The position numbers and the translations under genes are program-made. This document shows, piece by piece, positions 1 to 6,635 of a stretch of DNA of 7,267 bases. This DNA comes from Helicobacteraceae bacterium. Its GTDB lineage: Bacteria; Campylobacterota; Campylobacteria; Campylobacterales; Sulfurimonadaceae. The DNA lies in NCBI GenBank assembly GCA_030596305.1, contig JAUVKK010000043.1:1-7267 (forward strand), written 5' to 3'. Within the stretch, counting starts at the first letter, position 1. Every line of letters starts with the position of its first letter. The notes below the pieces were generated by a model. The model had not been told where the DNA came from and did no database searches. It was given only the letters and a program-made list of their open reading frames with translations.

Positions 1-602
1 CTATTTATGAAGATACGCGGATGGAGGTTGGACCGCTTGCACGTATGGTTGTCGGTGTTGCCGCCGGGGACGAGCGTATAACAAAATATGTAACAAACTT
101 TTTGAAGCGCGGTAATTTGCCGACCTCTGTTCTCTTTTCAACTATTGGTCGTACAGCTGCACGTGCTATAGAGACAGAGTTGATGGCAGACGTGATGGTA
201 GAGTGGGTTGATGAACTGGCTGCCAATGTCCTCTCTGGAGATCTAAGTACATGGACAGAGTTTGATTTTGATACCGTCAGTAAAAACACTAAGGGCTTTG
301 GTATGGCTGAAGCACCTCGTGGTGCACTGGGTCACTGGGTACGCATCGAAGATGGAAAGGTTGCCAACTACCAGGCGATCGTACCGTCAACATGGAATGC
401 TGCACCGCGCGATTATCAGGGAAGAATGGGTGCTTATGAATCAGCTCTCATCGGAACAAAAATGGCCGATCCTGATCAACCGTTAGAGATCATCCGTACC
501 ATTCACAGTTTTGATCCATGTATTGCCTGTGCAGTGCATGTGGTTGATACTAAGGGCAAGGAGCTGGCTGTCTATAAGATAGAGAGTCAGTGCAGCATCT
601 AA
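1..602 (+). CDS. hydB: [NiFe]-hydrogenase large subunit, C-terminal part (5' truncated by window)
   Basis: Catalytic subunit of a membrane-bound, periplasm-facing uptake [NiFe]-hydrogenase that oxidises H2 and feeds electrons through the FeS small subunit to cytochrome b and quinone. The frame is open to the window edge (IYEDTR before the Met at 21), so that Met is internal; roughly the last 200 residues are present. Visible family motifs, numbered from the Met at 21, are MEVGPLAR (1-8), APRGALGHW (about 98-106), the IVPSTWNAAPRD segment and the C-terminal DPCIACAVH (165-173), whose two Cys bind Ni and Fe. The family is cleaved after that His by a HyaD/HybD protease; here a 20-residue tail (VVDTKG...QCSI) follows. 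The tail implies standard maturation. hydC follows after 10 bp with its ribosome site overlapping this stop. The group 1b assignment is from general resemblance to Wolinella/Campylobacter HydB and from the following hydC. Confidence 0.96.
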   Translation, partial: IYEDTRMEVGPLARMVVGVAAGDERITKYVTNFLKRGNLPTSVLFSTIGRTAARAIETELMADVMVEWVDELAANVLSGDLSTWTEFDFDTVSKNTKGFGMAEAPRGALGHWVRIEDGKVANYQAIVPSTWNAAPRDYQGRMGAYESALIGTKMADPDQPLEIIRTIHSFDPCIACAVHVVDTKGKELAVYKIESQCSI

Positions 603-607
603 GGAGG
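601..607 (+). promoter_or_regulatory. Ribosome binding site of hydC overlapping hydB stop
   Basis: AAGGAGG is a perfect Shine-Dalgarno sequence. Its first two bases are the last two bases of the hydB stop codon TAA (600-602), and it lies 5 nt before the hydC ATG at 613. Ribosomes terminating on hydB are therefore well placed to start hydC, consistent with coupled synthesis of subunits. Confidence 0.85.
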
Positions 608-612
608 CGATT

Positions 613-1320
613 ATGAGCTCTGAATATAAACAAGTCAAGCGGATGACGGTCTTTATGCGGATCAACCACTGGGTGGTTGCGTTCAGCATGATTGCTGCCA
701 TTGTTACTGGTCTTTATATCGGTCATCCCTATTATCAAAGTTTTATTGCTGATCCTGCTGTCACAAAGTATGTCATGGCTTGGAACAGGTGGGTGCATTT
801 CATGGTGGCGATCATCTTTGATGTGAGCAGTATCGTTGTGGCGTATCTCTACTTCTTCTCACGATTTGAGAAGCCGTACAAGAAGTTGATACCTACTATT
901 ACAAACATCAAAGAGTTTTTGGATGTACTGTTAAACCTGGTAACGCTAAACCGTGTTAAGAAGTTTGACTCGACACACGCAGACAGTTTCAATGCCGTCT
1001 TCTTTTTTATCTTCCATCTGATGTTGGTATGGATGCTTCTGACAGGACTGCAACTCTATGTTCATGGACTCGCTTCAGGTATCAGCTCTATTGGCTGGTG
1101 GTGGCCTGCAATGCTTCACTTAGCAACAGACTGGACCATTCCTGTTACGGGTGGGACACTGATGGATGTCAGATTATCACATCACTACACGATGTATGCT
1201 ATTATTGTCTGGACGATGTTTCATGTCTACTACCAGGTATGGCGTACGATCTTCTGGAAAGAGGGTGACATCTCTATTGTTGTCAGCGGCAGCAAGTTCG
1301 TCAAAAAAGATAAAAAATAG
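613..1320 (+). CDS. hydC: [NiFe]-hydrogenase cytochrome b subunit HydC
   Basis: Di-heme cytochrome b that anchors the hydrogenase heterodimer to the cytoplasmic membrane and passes electrons to menaquinone. The 235-aa length is normal for the HydC/HyaC family. Four membrane segments can be read at about 20-36, 62-82, 128-148 and 192-212. The loop between segments 2 and 3 (about 84-126) and the C-terminus (KKDKK) are rich in Lys/Arg, placing both in the cytoplasm by the positive-inside rule. H19 and H62 in segments 1-2 and H191 and H204 in segment 4 (13 apart, as in the Wolinella HydC heme pair) are the likely heme ligands; H190 is next to H191, so that assignment needs an alignment. The segment 3-4 loop (149-189, with GWWWPAM) should face the periplasm near the small subunit. 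The start is set by AAGGAGG at 601. Confidence 0.95.
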   Translation: MSSEYKQVKRMTVFMRINHWVVAFSMIAAIVTGLYIGHPYYQSFIADPAVTKYVMAWNRWVHFMVAIIFDVSSIVVAYLYFFSRFEKPYKKLIPTITNIKEFLDVLLNLVTLNRVKKFDSTHADSFNAVFFFIFHLMLVWMLLTGLQLYVHGLASGISSIGWWWPAMLHLATDWTIPVTGGTLMDVRLSHHYTMYAIIVWTMFHVYYQVWRTIFWKEGDISIVVSGSKFVKKDKK

Positions 1321-1325
1321 AGTCA

Positions 1326-1343
1326 ACTGAGGTTCTCCTCAGT
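1326..1343 (+). other. Small hairpin between hydC and the HypF-like gene
   Basis: ACTGAGG (1326-1332) and CCTCAGT (1337-1343) form a perfect 7-bp stem with a TTCT loop, just after the hydC stop. No T-run follows directly; the nearest is TTTT at 1354-1357, so it is not a convincing intrinsic terminator. It could be a partial attenuator or an mRNA processing or stabilising element separating structural-gene from maturation-gene expression. That role is inference only; the pairing is seen. Confidence 0.45.
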
Positions 1344-1357
1344 ACTATCCTCCTTTT

Positions 1358-1363
1358 AAAGGG
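1358..1363 (+). promoter_or_regulatory. Ribosome binding site of the HypF-like gene, facing an anti-SD stretch
   Basis: AAAGGG lies 5 nt before the ATG at 1369 and selects that start. It is preceded directly by TCCTCCTTTT (1348-1357), which is complementary to a Shine-Dalgarno sequence; CCTT (1352-1355) can pair with AAGG (1359-1362). This could weaken initiation compared with hydC. The pairing is short, so the effect is uncertain. Confidence 0.5.
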
Positions 1364-1368
1364 CTGCT

Positions 1369-3294
1369 ATGGCATTCGTGTTAGAACTGCAAACCAGCTC
1401 TTCTCAACCGTACATAAAAAATTATCTTATCAGTATTATACGAGAGTATGCTATTAATGCTATTGTTACGCAAAAAGAGGGAAAGATAATCTCTGCGTTT
1501 GACTCTGAACATTCTGATCTTGAAACGTGTCTGGAGTCCATAGCAGAGCGTCTCCCAGCATCATGTTTTATGCGAGACAGCAGCCATTATACACTGGAAG
1601 GTGAACCAGACACTCTGCCAAGCTGCATACCGGAGTTTCCGCTTGGTCTAGGGCTCTGTCCCTCGTGTCAAAAAGAGATGTTCGATCCCTCTTCACGCCG
1701 TTACTACTACCCGTTTACCTCCTGCTCCTGTTGTGGCGGAAACTATAGCTTTTTTACGCAATACCCTTATGAACGGGTCAACACCTCATTTAAGTTCATA
1801 CAGGCATGCAGACAGTGTGAAGCGGAACAGCACTCTGCAGGTCTGCGTGAAAACCATGTACTCAACAGTTGCCATAGTTGCGGTGTGCCTGTACGACTGC
1901 TCAACAAAACAGCAGAGCGATACGCCAATGATGCGGGCAGTTTTAGAACGATGTTTGAGGTGGCGGCTAAAGCTATTGTCGATAACAGACGGTTGTTGAT
2001 GAAGACAACAATGGGGTACCGACTCTTTTACAAAAGCGAAGTGATGCATTTCGACTCTGTTTTGATGATGATCAATGCCGCGAAGATAACAGATCATCTC
2101 TCCTTGATCACAGAGGAGTTTAATGCGCTGCTTAGTATTGAGCGGCCGGTTATGCACGTCACACTTAAAAATGAGCAGCTTAAAGAGTATCTTGATGCAA
2201 ATACGGTCTATGTAAAATATCCTGATGATGGTTTTTCAATACTCTTGGCAACAGAGCTGCAGAAGCTGGGTGTTGACTTTATTGCTTATGAAGAGGCAGA
2301 TGAAAACTCTGAAGCAGATATTGTTATGGATTATGATCTGGAAGTCAATGCACAAAGTGATATGAGACTCTTTTTAAATAAAGATGTGCAGTTTATCGCT
2401 GAAGGTGAACGAGTCGCCTTTCCCTCTAAAGCGCTTGTTGCTAAAAACAGCTTAAGTGTTGCACATGGTATAGTCGGTGTAGAGCGTAATAACAAGATGC
2501 TTTTTGACAAGATGGAACATTTTAAATCTGTCAACGTGCTCAAGGCAAATGTCTTGGAGGGTGTTGATGAGCAGTACCATTCACACCAGCGTTCAATCGC
2601 TCAGGATGAGGCCTCTTTTATGTCGGTTATCGCAGAACATCAGCTCTTTGGCAAAAAGTGTGTAGGTGCCTATTTTGATGAAGAGCCCTCTTTTTTATAT
2701 TATGATGGTAAAAAGGTCATCCGGGTAGTACCTCCTAAACCATTTGACTCCAAGAACCTGCTTCAGAAAATATCTGACTTGCGTGAAGGTTCTGACAGAC
2801 TGGTTGAGAACCTGCAAAAGAAGATGCCCGAGGCGTACAGTAAGCTAGAGCTGCTGCAAACTCAAGAGAATGTTAAACTCTTTGAGGCGACAGCGATCAT
2901 ACTTGGTTTGAAAGATGAGAGTATGCGCGGGGTTACAAAAGAGGCTATGAAGTTTATCGGTAAGGGTGGTATTCAGATCGATACCCATGTCAAAGATAAC
3001 CGTTTTGATCACACTGCTTTTTTAGCGAGTATTATCAGTTATCAACTTGCTGAGGTCTCTACTGCTATTGTATGCTACTCGATCTTTGAATCATTTGGAG
3101 ACTATTTCAGTGAACTCATGCAGGAGGTCAAGGTCAAGACTAAGGCAGAACATCTTATTTTGTGCGGCACTCACTTTGCTAATCAGTCTCTCTTTTCACG
3201 AATACAGCGCAACTTTAAACAGAACCCGCCTCTGATGAACATCAACTATCCTATCGGTAAGGAGAACGCAGTTGTCGGTGGCGTCTATCTATAA
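1369..3294 (+). CDS. HypF-like protein lacking HypF catalytic motifs
   Basis: Full-length divergent relative of the carbamoyltransferase HypF encoded next door (641 versus 756 aa). Residues 1-78 resemble the acylphosphatase domain but have no VQGVGFRP motif or its Arg. Residues 97-178 align closely with the HypF zinc fingers: C97/C100/C119/C122 and C147/C150/C168/C171, with RRYYYPF and ERVNTS matching RRYHYPF and DRPNTS of HypF. The YrdC-like region (about 190-375) has KTTMGYRL for KGLGGFHL and lacks KRRPTKPLA and TSAN. The Kae1-like part (about 380-641) keeps shape cues (KLFEATAI near 503 for RLFDAVAS; CGTHFANQ at 599-606 for SGGVFQNR) but has no HHYAH. It therefore probably cannot make the carbamoyl-derived CN ligand and may be a scaffold or zinc-binding accessory factor. 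By position it might correspond to epsilonproteobacterial hydE; I could not confirm this. The frame is intact, so it is not a decaying pseudogene. Confidence 0.85.
   Translation: MAFVLELQTSSSQPYIKNYLISIIREYAINAIVTQKEGKIISAFDSEHSDLETCLESIAERLPASCFMRDSSHYTLEGEPDTLPSCIPEFPLGLGLCPSCQKEMFDPSSRRYYYPFTSCSCCGGNYSFFTQYPYERVNTSFKFIQACRQCEAEQHSAGLRENHVLNSCHSCGVPVRLLNKTAERYANDAGSFRTMFEVAAKAIVDNRRLLMKTTMGYRLFYKSEVMHFDSVLMMINAAKITDHLSLITEEFNALLSIERPVMHVTLKNEQLKEYLDANTVYVKYPDDGFSILLATELQKLGVDFIAYEEADENSEADIVMDYDLEVNAQSDMRLFLNKDVQFIAEGERVAFPSKALVAKNSLSVAHGIVGVERNNKMLFDKMEHFKSVNVLKANVLEGVDEQYHSHQRSIAQDEASFMSVIAEHQLFGKKCVGAYFDEEPSFLYYDGKKVIRVVPPKPFDSKNLLQKISDLREGSDRLVENLQKKMPEAYSKLELLQTQENVKLFEATAIILGLKDESMRGVTKEAMKFIGKGGIQIDTHVKDNRFDHTAFLASIISYQLAEVSTAIVCYSIFESFGDYFSELMQEVKVKTKAEHLILCGTHFANQSLFSRIQRNFKQNPPLMNINYPIGKENAVVGGVYL
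3259..3264 (+). promoter_or_regulatory. Ribosome binding site of hypF inside the preceding gene
   Basis: AAGGAG lies within the end of the HypF-like gene, 7 nt before TTG at 3272 and 13 nt before GTG at 3278. The spacing favours the TTG as the hypF start. Both candidate starts lie before the HypF-like stop (3292-3294), so translation of the two genes should be coupled. Confidence 0.7.
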
Positions 3295-5542
3295 ACGATA
3301 TCGGGTAAAGGTATCCGGGATTGTACAGGGGGTCGGTTTTCGTCCATTTGTCTATCAGTTGGCCAGAGAACTTGGCTTGAGGGGCTTTGTTTTCAATGAT
3401 GGCGATGGGGTTGTAGTCGAGATCGAAGGAGAAGAGCTTTCGATTCAAAGGTTTAAAGAGAAGCTCAGAACATCACCACCCCCTCTCTCCAGGATTGACT
3501 CTGTTAATGAACAAGAGGTAGCAGTGCTTGGTGATACGGGCTTTGTTATTCAAGAGTCAAAGCAGAGCAGTGCAGAGACAATGGTCTCACCTGACATTGC
3601 TGTCTGTGATGCCTGCAGGGAGGAGATGAATGACATATCTAACCGTCGTTACCACTACCCTTTTATAAACTGTACTGACTGCGGCCCGCGTTACAGTATC
3701 ATCGAGTCACTTCCATACGACAGACCTAACACCTCGATGGCAGCTTTTAGTATGTGCGAGGCGTGTGCTAAGGAGTATAATGACCCAAATGATCGACGTT
3801 ATCATGCTCAGCCTATCAGCTGTCATGACTGTGGTCCAAGAGTCTCTCTTTTAGACCTTGACGGCAGTGTTTCAGCTCAAGATATAGAAGCTGTCAATCG
3901 TCTCTGCAGTCTGATCCTTCATGGCAAGACGGTAGCGATCAAAGGCTTGGGTGGATTTCATCTGGTCTGTGATGCGACCAATGAGGAGGCAGTTGCACAA
4001 CTGCGCCGGGATAAACGACGACCTACAAAGCCTTTAGCCGTTATGTTTGACACTATAGAAAATGCAAAGAGAGTGTCTTGTCTAAGTGATGCTGAGGAGC
4101 TGCTTTTATGCTCAAAAGAGCATCCAATTGTGGTGGTACAAAAAAATGATGAAAACCTACTTGCTCCATCTGTTGCACCCGGTATAGACAGAGTCGGTCT
4201 CTTTTTAGCCTACACCCCACTGCATATCCTGCTGCTTGAGAAACTGGGACGTCCTATTGTAGCTACAAGTGCCAACCTCAGTGACGAACCGATCATTACG
4301 GATGAAAAAACACTACTCACCAAACTTGGCACAGTCGTACATGCTGTCTTGAGTTATGACAGAAAGATCGTAAATGCTTGTGATGACAGTGTTGTTCAGG
4401 TCGCATCCACAGAGAAGATAATGCTGCGTATGGCACGTGGATATGCACCCAAAAGTTTACCTCTTCCTAAAAAAATGTCTAATAAGATCCTCGCCCTTGG
4501 TGCGAATCAAAAAAACTCAATCGCTTTGGGGTTTGGAGACCATATGATCATTTCACCCCATATTGGCGATCTTGTCTCTTTGGATGCCGTCGAGTATTTT
4601 GAACGTACTCTTGAGACTTTTAAGCGATTTTACGGTTTTGAACCGGAGGTTGTTGTCTGTGACAAACATCCTGGTTATGAGACAACCTTATGGGCTAAAA
4701 AGCTAGCTAAAGAGAGGTTGTCGGTGAGGCTGATAGAACTCCAGCACCACTATGCACACGCTTTGGCCTGTATGGCTGAATATGGACTGAACGAGCCGGT
4801 ACTTGCCTTCTGTTTTGATGGAACAGGTTATGGTGATGACGGCACGCTTTGGGGTGGTGAAGTACTGATCGCTGACACACAGAAGTATGAACGTGTTAAT
4901 TACCTGCGTTCGTTTAAATTAATCGGTGGTGAAAAAGCGGTAAAAGAGCCTAGACGTATAGCACTCTCTCTGCTGTTTGAGTGTTATAGTCTTGATGAGA
5001 TCATCTTAATGGATAACCCCACTGTCAAAAGCTTTGAACACTCAGAGATAAAGATACTCCATACCATGTATCAACGCAACCTCAATGCACCTGCAAGCAG
5101 CTCTGTAGGTCGTCTGTTTGATGCAGTCGCTTCACTTACCGGTATTGCTCAAGTGTTAGGCTACGAGGGAGAGAGTGGACTGCTGATAGAGACAGAAGTT
5201 CACTCAGAGATAACAGATACTTACGACTATAAGATAGTTGATGGGATCATTGATTGGAAACCGATGCTCAGTGCCATACTGAATGAAGCCTCTCAAAAAG
5301 ATGTTGCTGCAAAATTTATAAATACACTCTGTACGATAATCGTCGATATTGCTCACAAATACCCTGAACTGCCGGTTGTGTTAAGCGGTGGTGTCTTTCA
5401 AAACAGATATCTTGTAGAGCAACTTCTAAAGCAGTTTAAAAAAGAGCGAATAAGGTACTATATCCAGACAGATACACCTATAAATGATGGTGGTATTGCA
5501 CTGGGGCAGCTCTATTATGCACTGCACAAGGAACAAAAATGA
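3272..5542 (+). CDS. hypF: Carbamoyltransferase HypF, [NiFe]-hydrogenase maturation
   Basis: Cytoplasmic enzyme that activates carbamoyl phosphate with ATP to carbamoyl-adenylate and passes the carbamoyl group to the C-terminal Cys of HypE, the source of the CN ligands of the active-site iron. The 756-aa length is typical and all domains look intact. Acylphosphatase: VQGVGFRP (18-25) with R24, and N42. Zinc fingers: C112/C115/C134/C137 and C162/C165/C184/C187, both CxxC-x18-CxxC. YrdC-like: KGLGGFHL (224-231), KRRPTKPLA (248-256), ATSAN (331-335), RMARGYAP (386-393). Kae1-like: HHYAH metal site (492-496), DGTGYGDDGTLWGGE (516-530), LSGGVFQNR (704-712), NDGG (738-741). The TTG start is chosen from AAGGAG at 3259, giving a 23-bp overlap with the HypF-like gene. 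It is unusual that hypF sits directly behind its degenerate paralogue; no other hyp genes are in the window, so they must lie elsewhere. Confidence 0.97.
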   Translation: MSVASIYKRYRVKVSGIVQGVGFRPFVYQLARELGLRGFVFNDGDGVVVEIEGEELSIQRFKEKLRTSPPPLSRIDSVNEQEVAVLGDTGFVIQESKQSSAETMVSPDIAVCDACREEMNDISNRRYHYPFINCTDCGPRYSIIESLPYDRPNTSMAAFSMCEACAKEYNDPNDRRYHAQPISCHDCGPRVSLLDLDGSVSAQDIEAVNRLCSLILHGKTVAIKGLGGFHLVCDATNEEAVAQLRRDKRRPTKPLAVMFDTIENAKRVSCLSDAEELLLCSKEHPIVVVQKNDENLLAPSVAPGIDRVGLFLAYTPLHILLLEKLGRPIVATSANLSDEPIITDEKTLLTKLGTVVHAVLSYDRKIVNACDDSVVQVASTEKIMLRMARGYAPKSLPLPKKMSNKILALGANQKNSIALGFGDHMIISPHIGDLVSLDAVEYFERTLETFKRFYGFEPEVVVCDKHPGYETTLWAKKLAKERLSVRLIELQHHYAHALACMAEYGLNEPVLAFCFDGTGYGDDGTLWGGEVLIADTQKYERVNYLRSFKLIGGEKAVKEPRRIALSLLFECYSLDEIILMDNPTVKSFEHSEIKILHTMYQRNLNAPASSSVGRLFDAVASLTGIAQVLGYEGESGLLIETEVHSEITDTYDYKIVDGIIDWKPMLSAILNEASQKDVAAKFINTLCTIIVDIAHKYPELPVVLSGGVFQNRYLVEQLLKQFKKERIRYYIQTDTPINDGGIALGQLYYALHKEQK

Positions 5543-6096
5543 GTAAAAAAACAGCCTTGATCGGTTCGGGTAATGCCTTTTTCAAAGATGAGGGTATCGG
5601 CCTCTATGCTGCAAAATTCTTAAAAGAGAACTATACATTTGAACCTGAACTCGACATCGTAGATGGTGGTACCTTAGGTTTTATGTTGATGACGCTGCTG
5701 CAAGAGTATGATGAGGTTATCATTGTTAACACCGCTTCAGAAGAGGATGCTGCTGTTGGGACTGTCTCTATCAAAGACTGTAATGAGTTCCTTGATGGCT
5801 CATTAGTCAAAAAGACGGCGAATGAAGTTGAGATCGCTGAGATGCTGCAGATCTGTTCTCTCTCTGACGCGATGGCAGAGACGACGTTGATAAGTATCGT
5901 TCCAGAAGACATTATTAGTGTTGAGGTAGGCTTAAGTGATAGCCTCAAAGCGGTATGGTCTACGTTTATAGAGCTGATATTACAAGAGCTTGCGCGTGTT
6001 GGTGTAAAAGCGGTAGAACAGAACAGTCAACTCTCTTTAAAAGAGGTCTTGGATCAGTTTGCCAACCCAAGTGTTGAGCATGGGCGAGGTTTTTAG
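5539..6096 (+). CDS. HyaD/HybD-family maturation protease homologue with altered nickel-site residues
   Basis: Member of the M52 hydrogenase maturation endopeptidase fold (185 aa, usual size), the family that removes the large-subunit C-terminal tail. GSGNAFFKDEGIG (9-21) matches the family N-terminal motif and keeps the acidic residue E18 (HybD E16). DGG (42-44) is also kept. In an ungapped alignment with E. coli HybD, the nickel-sensing D62 corresponds to N64 (IIVNTA for IIADAI) and H93 to N95 (KKTANE for ISPHQ). Two of three ligands are thus Asn, so substrate recognition or cleavage is doubtful. The ATG overlaps the hypF TGA (ATGA, 5539-5542), with AAGGAA at 5528-5533 as ribosome site. By operon position this is where hydD would be expected, but the intact relative is on the other strand (6093-6635). 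It may be an inactive chaperone-like paralogue or a protease with different metal chemistry. Family assignment is firm; loss of activity is inferred. Confidence 0.88.
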   Translation: MSKKTALIGSGNAFFKDEGIGLYAAKFLKENYTFEPELDIVDGGTLGFMLMTLLQEYDEVIIVNTASEEDAAVGTVSIKDCNEFLDGSLVKKTANEVEIAEMLQICSLSDAMAETTLISIVPEDIISVEVGLSDSLKAVWSTFIELILQELARVGVKAVEQNSQLSLKEVLDQFANPSVEHGRGF

Positions 6097-6102
6097 CCTC
6101 GT
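6084..6102. other. Hairpin at convergent stop codons
   Basis: CGAGG (6085-6089) and CCTCG (6097-6101) form a 5-bp stem, extendable by a G-U pair, with a TTTTTAG-type loop that contains both stop codons. It sits exactly where the two convergent protease genes meet. Neither strand has a T-run after the stem, so a bidirectional intrinsic terminator is possible but weak. Confidence 0.3.
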
Positions 6103-6635
6103 TGAGGTGAAACAATGTTCTTTATGATCTCTTGCAATGAAGAAGTCTCTTTTTTGACATGTATGCTGAAACCTTCTTTTTCCAAAATAGTTATAATCGT
6201 CTCTATATAGGTATTAAACTTTTGTATCAGTGTGTCACTTAGACCGATATGCAGGGTTACCTCTTCAGGAATGATACCGAGAACATTGGAGATGGGCAGA
6301 GGCTTGTCCATCATCTCTAAGATGTCGAGACATTGAAGTACACCGATCTCATGGGCGCCACCGCTGTTAAGACCGTAACCGGTCAGTTTAGCTGAGGGAA
6401 TGTGATAGATGCTGCCGGGCCTATCGTCGATCTCAATGATATCGAGGATCAGGATATTCTCATACTCCATGAAATGGTTTAGCAGGTTGATGCCCTCGAC
6501 ACCGCCATTGATAATATCAATAGCGGGTTCAAACATATAGTTCTGCTCTAAAAAAGCGGTGGCATAGACAGCCATGCCGTCATCTTTTTCTAAAATATTA
6601 CCGACACCGAGAATCGCATAGTGTGTATCACTCAT
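6093..6635 (-). CDS. hydD: HyaD/HybD-family hydrogenase maturation protease, canonical residues
   Basis: Predicted nickel-dependent endopeptidase (M52) that cleaves the [NiFe]-hydrogenase large subunit behind the DPCxxCxxH motif after nickel insertion. The 180-aa length is normal. GVGNILEKDDG (10-20) is the family N-terminal motif; D19, D65 (ILILDII) and H95 (GGAHEIG) match HybD E16, D62 and H93, and IIPEE with HIGLS also fits the family. It is a clear paralogue of the plus-strand protease: YMFEPAIDIINGG parallels YTFEPELDIVDGG, and both tails carry an SL(K/Q)E segment. Its start overlaps the upstream transposase-like gene (ATGA) and has AAAGGA 7 nt ahead. Its 3' end overlaps the plus-strand protease by 4 bp. 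It could process this HydB or a second hydrogenase encoded elsewhere; the symbol rests on intact residues, not on operon position. Confidence 0.9.
   Translation of the reverse strand: MSDTHYAILGVGNILEKDDGMAVYATAFLEQNYMFEPAIDIINGGVEGINLLNHFMEYENILILDIIEIDDRPGSIYHIPSAKLTGYGLNSGGAHEIGVLQCLDILEMMDKPLPISNVLGIIPEEVTLHIGLSDTLIQKFNTYIETIITILEKEGFSIHVKKETSSLQEIIKNIVSPQRG

Noticed and set aside
5..289. Minus-strand open frame of 94 codons opposite hydB
   Set aside because: It lies opposite conserved hydrogenase motifs, has Ser/Thr/Ala-rich low-information content and no recognisable family; shadow of hydB.
1294..1320. A-runs at the end of hydC as a slippage site or promoter
   Set aside because: They encode the Lys-rich cytoplasmic tail expected for HydC, and the frame needs no shift. 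No convincing -35/-10 pair is seen.
1786..2157. Minus-strand open frame of 123 codons opposite the HypF-like gene
   Set aside because: The plus-strand frame has clear homology to HypF here (second zinc finger region); the antisense product has Cys/His from chance and no coherent domain.
1369..3294. HypF-like gene as a decaying pseudogene
   Set aside because: No frameshift or internal stop in 641 codons, zinc-finger cysteines preserved, good ribosome site, and overlapping coupling to hypF all point to a maintained gene.
5631..5948. Minus-strand open frame of 105 codons opposite the plus-strand protease
   Set aside because: Ser/Thr/Ile-rich antisense shadow of a gene with firm M52 family motifs.
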